Origin: Protula sp. h YS-2021
Lineage: Eukaryota > Annelida > Polychaeta > Sabellida > Serpulidae
Assembly: GCA_949752745.1 (NCBI GenBank)
Contig: OX457034.1
Coordinates: 193,924-257,923 of the forward strand
Length of the DNA: 64,000 nucleotides
Direction of reading: 5' to 3'
Positions within the stretch are counted from its first letter, which is position 1. The number at the start of each line of letters is the position of its first letter. A program made the translations under genes and the position numbers. The notes under the pieces were generated by a model. It did no database searches, had not been told where the DNA came from, and saw only the letters and a program-made list of their open reading frames with translations. Shown here piece after piece: positions 13,076 through 24,800 of this stretch.

Positions 13076-13369
13076 CTAGAGCCGTGTGCATAGCCCACAT
13101 ATTCCCCACAGGCCCCCTATCAGTTAAACACGGTCATCAATAGTCAATCAAGAGCTGAAATTTTCCAAGTCCAGTTGATGCATTTTCCTTGGACGAACCT
13201 GGCCCATTTACAATACCGATCTGTGTTTGTTCCCATAGAAGCTACATGCCAAGTTTCATTAAAATCCTTTCAGCAGTTTTTAAGTTATCGTGTTAGCAAG
13301 CTCACACAATAGTCAATCAAGAGCACAAATTTTCTAAGTTCAGCTGGTCCATTTTCCTTGGACCAACCT
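13076..13369. mobile_element. Non-autonomous element, copy 1 of a family (cut by gap)
   Basis: Starts with AGAGCCGTGTGCATAGCCCA and ATATTCCCCACAGG and runs into the N run. Related copies are at 38327–38620 and 43779–44050. In the complete copy the ends are inverted (ATTCCCCAC at the left, GTGGGGAAT at the right), so this is a MITE-like family. Confidence 0.7.
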
Positions 13370-13569
13370 NNNNNNNNNNNNNNNNNNNNNNNNNNNNNNN
13401 NNNNNNNNNNNNNNNNNNNNNNNNNNNNNNNNNNNNNNNNNNNNNNNNNNNNNNNNNNNNNNNNNNNNNNNNNNNNNNNNNNNNNNNNNNNNNNNNNNNN
13501 NNNNNNNNNNNNNNNNNNNNNNNNNNNNNNNNNNNNNNNNNNNNNNNNNNNNNNNNNNNNNNNNNNNNN
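13370..13569. other. Assembly gap (200 N)
   Basis: Exactly 200 undetermined bases, so the true length is probably unknown. The missing last exon of the carrier gene and missing 3' exons of the nucleotidase-like gene may lie here. Confidence 1.
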
Positions 13570-13898
13570 ATTTTCTTGTAACTTCTTGAGCTGTTTTTTT
13601 TTTTTTTTTCAATTCCAAAACTGACGAATTTTACGGAGTTTTTTTCTATTTTCTGTAACATTTTCTATTTTATTTTGTGTCAAATATTCCGTTAGATTTT
13701 TTTTTTTGCATTTTCTGTTACATTCACCAAGTTTTGGGACTCATTTTAGCAATTGTAACGTATGCGAGAAAAAAAATTGTTACATTTCGTGTTACATTTC
13801 GTGTTACATTTTGTGTTACATTTTGTGTTACATCTATGTTAAACGACTCAGAGCAAGAGACAGCCTGGGAGTGTGAATCAGATCAGTCACGCGAAGAA

Positions 13899-14244
13899 TA
13901 CGCCAAATCACACTTTGACTTTTGCCGAAAAGTTTTTGCGTTTCGGCTGAATTCAGCTGGGATAAGGATATAAAGAAATGATAGAAAAAAAAAACTAGCA
14001 AAAATCAACAAAATCCCATTTTGCCAGAAACATATTCACATACTGGCTATTAAAGGGACTGAATAATATGTAAAATAGTTTTTAAAAGATCATATGATGG
14101 CTTTATAAATTTGAAAATGTGCATGTTGAAAGAAAATTAGAATTTTGATGTTTTTAACTGATCATTTCTTTATAATTTATCCCAAAACATATGCAGTCGA
14201 AACAACACCTCCACCGGAAAGACCCGAAAGTGCGAATTGGCTTA
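13899..14244. mobile_element. MITE family with AATAAGCC termini, copy 1
   Basis: About 345 bp, beginning GCCAAATCACACTTTGACTT and ending GTGCGAATTGGCTTAT. It shares most of its length with copies at 43363–43695 and 45146–45495. The left end is degraded compared with copy 3. Confidence 0.8.
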
Positions 14245-16100
14245 TATTATACATCACGGGGGGGGGGGGGGGGAGGGGAAGAAAGGGAGGGGGAGGGGGC
14301 AGGAAAAGGAGAAATAGACAGACCTCCGACTGAAATGTGAAATCTGTCACCTGCCCACCAAGATACATATTGAGAACAAAATGCGCACGACTAATCACGG
14401 CTCATTATCTGGTAGGATGGATTCACCAAGTATCCAGGACTCGATAAAGAACGCCATCCAGCCACCACTCGCCTGATCCAGACGCCTTCACTTTCTTTTA
14501 TCTATGCTCGAATCTGGATATCGACTCAGTTTTGTCTACACTGGACCAAGTTCTAATGGACTTATGTAATTGTTTAAAAAAAAACACACACACAAAACAC
14601 ACACACACACAAAAAAAAACCGTGTGCACGTCACTCAACTACGCACTCAGAACACCAGTATATGTCTTACTTATTGGTACTAACAGCTGCCTTGGTGTCA
14701 AAAAAACACCACTTCGATTCCATGAAAACGTGAAATGAATTTATTTTTTTATTATTTTCACATATTGAACAGTTCAATCAGAGCATTAGCAACACTTGCT
14801 AACAACCAAGTGAAATACCATATGTTTATTTCATAATTTTTTTTTTTTTTTTTTTGGGAAATACGCAATTATCTACTTTTGCCAAACAGAGCAGTATGAG
14901 CACAAACTGCGGAACTCTGAAGGTAGTTTCGTATTTTTCTCTCAAACTGCCAACTGTGGTCCAATCTGATTCGCTTAGAAACTGTTTCACAGCAGCAAAA
15001 TGCAGTCTGTGCTTGATTTGCTTTGAAAAAAAAAAAAAACATTCCATGGTAACGTAAAAGCGGGTCACAGCCTTAGAGCTTCGAACCTTCGGCTACTCAA
15101 ATTGAACATTTGCTCCGGTCCTGCTCTCAGGCTGGTAACCATAGCAACCTTCGGGGGGTGAACGATAATAGCAGATTTTTGCAGAATCATTTTCAAAATG
15201 GCGTCAGTGCTGTCGCATTTCCGGTCTGTAAGAGAGCCATTTGTTAGCAACACATTCAAATGTAAACAATGCAAATCTACACGGCATTCTTATCTTACCA
15301 TATATGAATCAAATGTAATGTGCTTTGGAGTGAAGCAGATGGTTAAGGTGTAGGTGTGGGGAGGAGATTTCTTTGGAAATCAACGGGCCAATCAAATCAA
15401 CGCATAGGGGACCAATCAAATCAACGTAGTGTTATCAAACTCAGTCGCATACTTACCGATAACCACACTGGCCTCTACGTTCAAATTCTACAGTTCTTAT
15501 CTGAGAATTTTATATTTTTATTTATTTACTTTTTTGTGGAAAATGTTCAACTGATCATGAACGAGTCGTTTAAATATTAATCGCGAGGAATCGAACATCC
15601 AATCAACTCATTCGTCTTTTTTATTTGCAATACATCCAGTTTTTTTTTCGCGTAATTTTCATAAAATTGCGTATAAATCGCCAAGTTAGATCATGTGGTA
15701 CAAGATCCGGATGCCCGAAACAAAAACCGAACAGAGAACTACGGAATTAAAAAGAATGGAATTACAAAATGAGAACAGTGAGAAGACGGCAACAAATATC
15801 TGACGTCAGCAGTCTTCCAAGTTAAAGTTATGCACTCTTAAAACAGCCATAACTGAACAATGGTTTTTATATGGATTCATTTTATTTCTATAGATTTATA
15901 AGAGACACGGTTTGTGACGTCACACTTTAAATTGGAAGGCTACCCAGAGTTTTGCCATCTTTAATCAGCAAACAAACCAAAAATAAATTAAAAAAGAGCA
16001 TAGGGAAAAAGTGTATTATTATTATTATAGTTACTTTAACTTTTTAGAAGCTAGGAAATGTTTAAAAAAAAAAAACAAACAAAAACAATTCAAATATTAC
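14245..16100. other. No gene recognised
   Basis: Contains a G-rich purine tract (about 14258–14310), a CA-rich stretch (14580–14615) and otherwise AT-rich sequence. I searched both strands for the last carrier exon (expected to encode the LRLGPWNIIFF-type end of this family) and for 3' nucleotidase-family exons, and found neither. Confidence 0.5.
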
Positions 16101-17710
16101 CTGAATAATACAATGCAGCGAACCCGTGTAGATGGCTTGCGTCGCCACCGCTCCGTTGGCGCTCATTTTTAAATTGCGTTGATTCATCAACCGCGTCTAA
16201 AAATAAAGGGTTTTATAACAGTTAGTTAGCTAGTTAAATTGCGTCTAAAAATAGTTAGTTAGTTGTTAATTAGTTAGTAGTCAGTCAGTTAGTTAGCCAG
16301 TCAGTTAGTTAGTTAGTCAGTCAGTTATTCAGTCAGTCAGTTAGTTAGTCAGTCAGGTAGTTAGTCAGTCAGTCAGTCAGCTAGTCAGTCAGTCAGTTAG
16401 TTAGTCAGTCAGTCATACCGTTAGTCCGTCAGTTAGTCAGTTAGTTAGTTAGTTACCTACCCTTCACGGGTCATATTGTGTCAGCAACCGTTATTAATAG
16501 TAAGACAGATTTAAAATCTTGTACATACTAAACTCTTCTAAAATCTTGCCATATCTTGGTCTTAAAAGTAATGATACAGGTGAAAACAGTGACAGACCAG
16601 ACTTCCCAAATGCCCTGCGGAACATTTACTGAGTCTGTCGGCACATACGACCAGGAAAAACTCCAGGGCTGATTTTAGGGCGCGCGATTGCGCAAAGTGC
16701 GCAAAAAAAAAAAATGAAAAGGTGCGCGTCCTGGCGAGCACGACGCGCACGCCAGTGCGCAAAATTTTGTAAGAGTGCGCAAACTTTTCATGAGGGCGCG
16801 CACCGATTATTTTTTTTTTATTGTATATTTTCTCGTCTTTTTCATTCACTTTCACTCTTTTTTATAGTAATTAAGTATGTTCATGAAGTCTATGGCAGTA
16901 TATTTTGAAAACAGAAGCAAACCATAATTCATATTTGAGCCGAGATTATATTGGAATGTTTTCTGGTAAAAATATACTGGAAGGAAGTGGCGTTCCTTGC
17001 CTCAAGAGCTGGTATTTAAGGATAGCGTTAAGGATTCCGAAAGTTCCGGTATTGAATAAAAGGGCTGATACATTGACGTGTACACAAAGAAGGCTATTAC
17101 CAAGAGGCGTTGTTCAACAAGTGGAATAACACATAATGTATAGTTAAGTTTATTTTTCGAAATCCTCTAAGAATAATATTTGTATACAGATTTATTTATT
17201 ATTTTTTTTTTTCACAATTTTTATCTTTTTTTTTTCGTGAATTAGCGTGATATCCTAACATGTAAAACGGTAGCCACCACGGTTATGAGCTGATTTTTCT
17301 GGTGCTCAGCTATCTGCGTTGTTGGTGTCGGTGCTGTTTCTATTGTCCGTGGACTTTCAACAGTTCAAATGTTCTTGCTTTCTCTTACTCTGTGTATTAC
17401 GCGTCCACATAATTCTACAGATTAATCTATAAAATACGTACGCACGAGGGGGGGGGGGGGGGGGGAGTGGTGGGGGTGTTTGAGCCAACGCGTATGCACT
17501 GCGTACAGAGTGAGAGGGGGGTCTTATATTTTCATCATATTTTGGATGTTAAGGAGAACGCACTCGAGAAGTTGAATAGTTAAAAACAATATTTTTTTGC
17601 ATATATGTTTTGTTGTGGTTGATGTTTAACAAATTGGTAACAAATAGCTCATAATTTGAAAGGATGTGGGAGGCGGCATTTGCAATATATATATATATTG
17701 CGGCCATTTG

Positions 17711-17779
<69 letters not shown>

Positions 17780-18803
17780 GCGGATATCAGATTAGGTGCG
17801 CAAGTTTTTGAAGTGGACGCGCACGCGTGCGCAAAATTTTGAATTTCTAAAATCAGCCCTGAAACTCGATGGTTCTGACGAGGGGATTGGGGGGTTGGGG
17901 GGGGGGGGGTTGGGGGCAGGCAGTGAACACTCACTCTGGCCACATCTATAGGATTTATTCGGGGAGGGGTGTTGGGGGGGGGGGGTAGTGAATCTCACCA
18001 ACACTCACTTTGACCACATCTATAGGATTTTATCGGAGGGGGGGGGGTGTGGGGGGGGGACGTAGTGAATCTTACTAACACTCACTTTGACCACATCTAT
18101 AGGATTTGAAGCAATGGCACCAAGTATACCAGCTATGGCACTTGACCTGAAAAAAGGTAAAAACGTCTCAAAACATTTCAGCTGCACGAAACAGAAACCG
18201 CATGACATTATATTTCCAGGTACTTCACAAACTGCACGGCATTCCCGTTTTTTTTCAATGTTTTTGCATGCGTATAGTAGCTTCAAACATTAATTCAATT
18301 TTCACATTAATAATTTAACGGGGCGTGCGTTCTTTTTTCTTTTTTTCTTTTCTTTCTTTCTTTCTTTCTTTCTTTTTTTTTTTTTTGAACACTTGCCTAG
18401 AAAGAAAATAGTTTGACAACCTAACGCCACAATACACACGCCCATTTCCATAAATAATCCAAATTATCATTTCCAGTTGAGTGAGGACATTCGAAAATTT
18501 ATCACAAATTTAGACGATAAGGTGTCGCACTATGAGAGGTCTCCCAACGTCTTAAAACGTGAGGTTCTGCCTTAGCCAAAGTAATAAAATATGTCTCAGG
18601 GAGAGAAAAAAGGCAGAGTCGGGGTGTGGGGGGGGGGGGGGCGGCACAACGATTGATACACATCTTGAGAAGAGAACAGGCGAGGGGAGGGGAGGGAGAC
18701 GAGAGTTAGAGAGAACAGGAGGGAGGGAGGGAGGGAGGGAGGGAGGGGAGGGAGAGAGAGAGAGAAAGAGAGGGAGGGAGGGAGGGAGGGAGGGAGAGAG
18801 AGA

Positions 18804-18849
<46 letters not shown>

Positions 18850-21800
18850 AAGAGAGATGGAGAGAGAGAGAAAGAGGGAGGGAGGGAGGGAGGGAGGGAG
18901 GGAGGGAGGGAGGGAGGGAGGGAGGGGGGAGAGGGGAGAGGAAGGGGGTGGAGGGAGGGGTTTGAGGTTAGACAGGAAGGCAGGGAGAATGGGAGACAGA
19001 AACAGAGAGACAGACAGATGACAGATGAAGGGAAAAACCATCAACCTACACCACATGTGTCGTGCTGCTGTCTACAAATCTGCCCGAGAGGAGTAAATGC
19101 TTCTTGGCGAAGTCATAGGCCGGCAGCTCCACGCCAACTACGACGGCTGCTCGGTTGGATGTCGGGCCAACCCCCTGTACCAACGCCCCCCAAAATAACA
19201 GATCAGTACAAGTCGCCTCAATAACCCATTGTCCTGACCAGTCCATACAATAACCCATTGTCCTGACCAGTCCATACAATAACCCATTGTCCTGACCAGT
19301 CCATACAATAACCCACTGACCTGACCAGCACATACAATAACCCACTATCCTGACCAGTCCATACAAAAACCCACTGTCCTGACCAGTCCATACAATAACC
19401 CATTGTCCTGACCAGTCCATACAATAACCCACTGCCCTGACCAGCACATACAATAACCCATTGTCCTGACCAGACCATACAATAACCCATTGTCCTGACC
19501 AGTCCATACAATAACCCATTGTCCTGACCAGTCCATACAATAACCCATTGTCCTGACCAGTCCATACAATAAGCCACTGCCCTGACCAGTCCATACAATA
19601 ACCCACTATCCTGATCAGTCCATACAATAACCCACTGTCCTGACCAGTCCATACAATAACCCACTGTCCTGACCAGTCCATACAATAACCCATTGTCCTG
19701 ACCAGTCCATACAATAACCCACTGTCCTGACCAGTCCATACAATAATCCATTGTCCTGACCAGTCCATACAATAACCCATTGTCCTGACCAGTCCATACA
19801 ATAACCCATTGTCCTGACCAGTCCATACAATAACCCAGTCCTGACCAGCACATACAATAACCCATTGTCCTGACCAGTCCATACAATAACCCACTGTCCT
19901 GACCAGCACATACAATAACCCATTGTCCTGACCAGTCCATACAATAACCCATTGTCCTGACCAGCACATACAATAACCCATTGTCCTGACCAGTCCATAT
20001 ATTAACCCATTGTCCTGACCAGTCCATACAATAACCCATTGTCCTGACCAGTCCATACAATAACCCACTGTCCTGACCAGTCCATACAATAACCCATTGT
20101 CCTGACCAGTCCATACAATAACCCATTGTCCTGACCAGTCCATACAATAACCCATTGTCCTGACCAGTCCATACAATAACCCACTGCCCTGACCAGTCCA
20201 TACAATAACCCACTGCCCTGCCCAATTCATCAAACACATGCTAGCTATTGCAACTCTTTAGTGACATCAACTTTGCATTACTTTCCATACTCCAGTTACC
20301 CTTATCGTAATTTTCTGTCATTTTTTTTTTTTTTTAAATTTTGGGACTTGGAAAAAAGGGGTGTTAGCGCATACCCTCCAGAGTCCTCGCACGCCCTCCT
20401 TCTTCGCTATGTCCACAAAGGCCCGCCCCAGACCCATGCTCGCCAGTGGGTCGGTCTTGGCCTGCATGCGAATCTGCAAGGGCAAAATCAAGGGAACTAT
20501 ACAGTGAACTCCCTGTATATAAAGAACACTCTGTATACAGTGAGAATCTTGTATTTTTGAACACCTTGTATATAGTGAACATCTTCTACATAGTGAACAC
20601 CCTATCTATAGCGAGCATCTTGTATTTTTGAACACCCTGTATATACTCAACACCCTGCAAACAGTTACGACTTTGTATACAGTGAAAACCTTGTATTTTT
20701 GCACACCCTGTGCACAGTGAACGCCTTGTATAGAAAGAACACCCTGTATGTAATCAACACCCTGCAAACAGTGAACATCTTGCATATAGCGAACACCTTG
20801 CAAGCGGTGAACACCCTGTATATTACCATATAAATGGTGAACCCCTGTATATATGAACACCCTGTACATAGCGAACATCTTGTAAAATCGTGAACACATT
20901 CGGCACAGGACTGTTCCAACTTTTTCTCCTTTTTTCTGTTCTTTGCGGAATAACACAGTAATACTTTTCCGAAATAGACTCACGTAGTGCATTATCTCAC
21001 CATGAGGAGAACAATATATGTTCCTATTTGCCCGATACATCTTATTCCCACTTGCAAACATAGTTTGCAAATGGGTATACTTTGCAAAGAATTCCGGCGT
21101 TTATTCCTTCCTTTTTTTTTTTTTTTTTTTCCGTCACGGAGGTTTCCAGAAAACTCCTCCTACGCTATTTGACGTAGGACGATGAAATTTGGCACAGAGA
21201 TAGAGGGTGATGAGATGTCGTGAAATCCGCAAATTTTTTTGACCTTGACCTTCAAGGTCAAGGTCAAATTGAGGTTAAAGTTTTTTAACCTCAAATTGGT
21301 TTCCAGAAAACTCCTCCTACACGGTTTGTAGTAGAAAGACGGCATTTGGCAGAAACATAGTGGGTAATGAGTTGTCGTGAAATCCGCAAAATTTTTTGAC
21401 CTTGACCTTAGAGGTCAAATTGAGGTCAAAATATTTTTTCAAAAACCTATTCCATCACGAAAACTTGCTGGAAATAGCGCTCAAATCCTTGTTTCAACAC
21501 GTGTACAGTGTCAGTAGGCAGTAACATCATTGATGGAATCTGGACATTCAGTGTCAAGGTCAAGGTTATGTGACTTTTGTATATTGAAATCCCTTAGAGA
21601 CAAATTGTCCCTTTGGGCCTAAAAGACGTTATATAAGAGGTACCTCGGTGACCTTGACCTCCTCCGTCATGGTCAAGGTCAAAAACCGGAAGTTGACCAT
21701 TATCTCGAAAACGGTTAGAGATAGAGCGATTTTGGGCTTATTTTCGACTCTTTGGGCCTAAAAGACGTTATATAAGAGGTACCTCGGTGACCTTGACCTC

Positions 21801-24800
21801 CTCCGTCATGGTCAAGGTCAAAAACCGGAAGTTGACCATTATCTCGAAAACGGTTAGAGATAGAGCGATTTTGAGCTTATTTTCGACCCTTTGGGCCTAA
21901 AAGACGTTATATAAGAGGTACCTCGGTGACCTTGACCTCCTCTGTCATGGTCAAGGTCAAAAACCGGAAGTTGACCATTATCTCGAAAACGGTTAGAGAT
22001 AGAGCGATTTTGAGCTTATTTTCGACCCTTTGGGCCTAAAAGACGTTATGTAAGAGGTACCACGGTGACCTTGACCTCCTCCGTCATGGTCAAGGTCAAA
22101 AACCGGAAGTTGACCATTATCTCCAAAACGGTTAGAGATAGAGCGATTTTGAGCTTATTTTCGACCTTTTGGGCCTAAAAGACGTTATATAAGAGGTGCC
22201 TCGGTGACCTTGACCTCCTCCGTCATGGTCAAGGTCAAAAACCGGAAGTTGACCATTATCTCGAAAACGGTTAGAGATAGAGCGATTTTGAGCTTATTTT
22301 CGACCCTTTGGGCCTAAAAGACGTTATATAAGAGGTACCTCGGTGACCTTGACCTCCTCCGTAATAGTCAAGGTCAAAAACCGGAAGTTGACCATTATCT
22401 CGAAAACGGTTAGAGATAGAGCGATTTTGAGCTTATTTTCGACCCTTTGGGCCTTAAAGACGTTATGTAAGAGGTACCTCGGTGACCTTGACCTCCTCCG
22501 TCATGGTCAAGGTCAAAAACCGGAAGTTGACCATTATCTCGAAAACGGTTAGAGATAGAGCGATTTTGAGCTAATTTTCGACCCTTTGGGCCTTAAAGAC
22601 GTTATGTAAGAGGTACCTCGGTGACCTTGACCTCCTCCGTCATGGTCAAGGTCAAAAACCGGAAGTTGACCATTATCTCGAAAACGGTTAGAGATAGAGC
22701 GATTTTGGGCTTATTTTCGACTCTTTGGGCCTAAAAGACGTTATATAAGAGGTACCTCGGTGACCTTGACCTCCTCCGTCATGGTCAAGGTCAAAAACCG
22801 GAAGTTGACCATTATCTCGAAAACGGTTAGAGATAGAGCGATTTTGAGCTTATTTTCGACCCTTTGGGCCTAAAAGACGTTATATAAGAGGTACCTCGGT
22901 GACCTTGACCTCCTCCGTCATGGTCAAGGTAAAAAACCGGAAGTTGACCATTATCTCGAAAACGGTTAGAGATAGAGCGATTTTGAGCTTATTTTCGACC
23001 CTTTGGGCCTAAAAGACGGTATATAAGAGGTACCTGGGTGATCCTGACCTCCTCCGTCATGGTCAAGGTCAAAAACCGGAAGTTGACCATTATCTCGAAA
23101 ACGGTTAGAGATAGAGCGATTTTGAGCTTATTTTCGACCCTTTGGGCCTAAAAGACGTTATATAAGAGGTACCTCGGTGACCTTGACCTCCTCCGTAATA
23201 GTCAAGGTCAAAAACCGGAAGTTGACCATTATCTCGAAAACGGTTAGAGATAGAGCGATTTTGAGCTTATTTTCGACCCTTTGGGCCTTAAAGTCGTTAT
23301 GTAAGAGGTACCTCGGTGACCTTGACCTCCTCCGTCATGGTCAAGGTCAAAAACCGGAAGTTGACCATTATCTCGAAAACGGTTAGAGATAGAGCGATTT
23401 TGAGCTTATTTTCGACCCTTTGGGCCTTAAAGACGTTATGTAAGAGGTACCTCGGTGACCTTGACCTCCTCCGTCATGGTCAAGGTCAAAAACCGGAAGT
23501 TGACCTTTATCTCGAAAACGGTTAGAGATAGAGCGATTTTGAGCTTATTTTCGACCCCTTGGGCCTAAAAGACGTTATGTAAGAGGTACCTCGGTGACCT
23601 TGACCTCCTCCGTCATGGTCAAGGTCAAAAACCGGAAGTTGACCATTATCTCGAAAACGGTTAGAGATGGAGCGATTTTGAGCTTATTTTCGACCCTTTG
23701 GGCCTAAAAGACGTTATATAAGAGGTACCTCGGTGACCTTGACCTTCTGGGTCACGGTCAAGGTCAAAAACTGGAAGTTGACTATTATCTCGAAAACGGT
23801 TAGAGATAGAGCGATTTTGAGCTCATTTTCGACCCCTAGGGCCGAAACAACGTTACATAAGAGGCATCTCGGTGACCTTGACCTCCTCCGTCATGGTCAA
23901 GGTCAAAAACCGGAAGTTGACCATTATCTCCAAAACGGTTAGAGATAGAGCGATTTTGAGCTTATTTTCGACCTTTTGGGCCTAAAAGACGTTATATAAG
24001 AGGTGCCTCGGTGACCTTGACCTCCTCCGTCATGGTCAAGGTCAAAAACCGGAAGTTGACCATTATCTCGAAAACGGTTAGAGATAGAGCGATTTTGAGC
24101 TTATTTTCGACTCTTTGGGCCTAAAAGACGTTATATAAGAGGTACCTCGGTGACCTTGACCTCCTCCGTAATAGTCAAGGTCAAAAACCGGAAGTTGACC
24201 ATTATCTCGAAAACGGTTAGAGATAGAGCGATTTTGAGCTTATTTTCGACCCTTTGGGCCTTAAAGACGTTATGTAAGAGGTACCTCGGTGACCTTGACC
24301 TCCTCCGTCATGGTCAAGGTCAAAAACCGGAAGTTGACCATTATCTCGAAAACGGTTAGAGATAGAGCGATTTTGAGCTAATTTTCGACCCTTTGGGCCT
24401 TAAAGACGTTATGTAAGGGGTACCTCGGTGACCTTGACCTCCTCCGTCATGGTCAAGGTCAAAAACCGGAAGTTGACCATTATCTCGAAAACGGTTAGAG
24501 ATAGAGCGATTTTGGGCTTATTTTCGACTCTTTGGGCCTAAAAGACGTTATATAACAGGTACCTCGGTGACCTTGACCTCCTCCGTCATGGTCAAGGTCA
24601 AAAACCGGAAGTTGACCATTATCTCGAAAACGGTTAGAGATAGAGCGATTTTGAGCTTATTTTCGACCCTTTGGGCCTAAAAGACGTTATATAAGAGGTA
24701 CCTCGGTGACCTTGACCTCCTCCGTCATGGTCAAGGTCAAAAACCGGAAGTTGACCATTATCTCGAAAACGGTTAGAGATAGAGCGATTTTGAGCTTATT

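Noticed and set aside
13317..13661. Open frames across the N run
   Set aside because: Made only of undetermined bases.
18559..19224. 221-codon + strand frame rich in Arg/Glu/Gly
   Set aside because: Translation of GA and GGGA tracts in a carrier intron; its last part is antisense to real exon 6.
19046..20239. 397-codon minus-strand frame ending in a carrier-like segment
   Set aside because: The last ~40 residues are real carrier exon 6, but everything before is the 29-bp array read through the acceptor. The true upstream exon is at 20473–20375, with its own donor.
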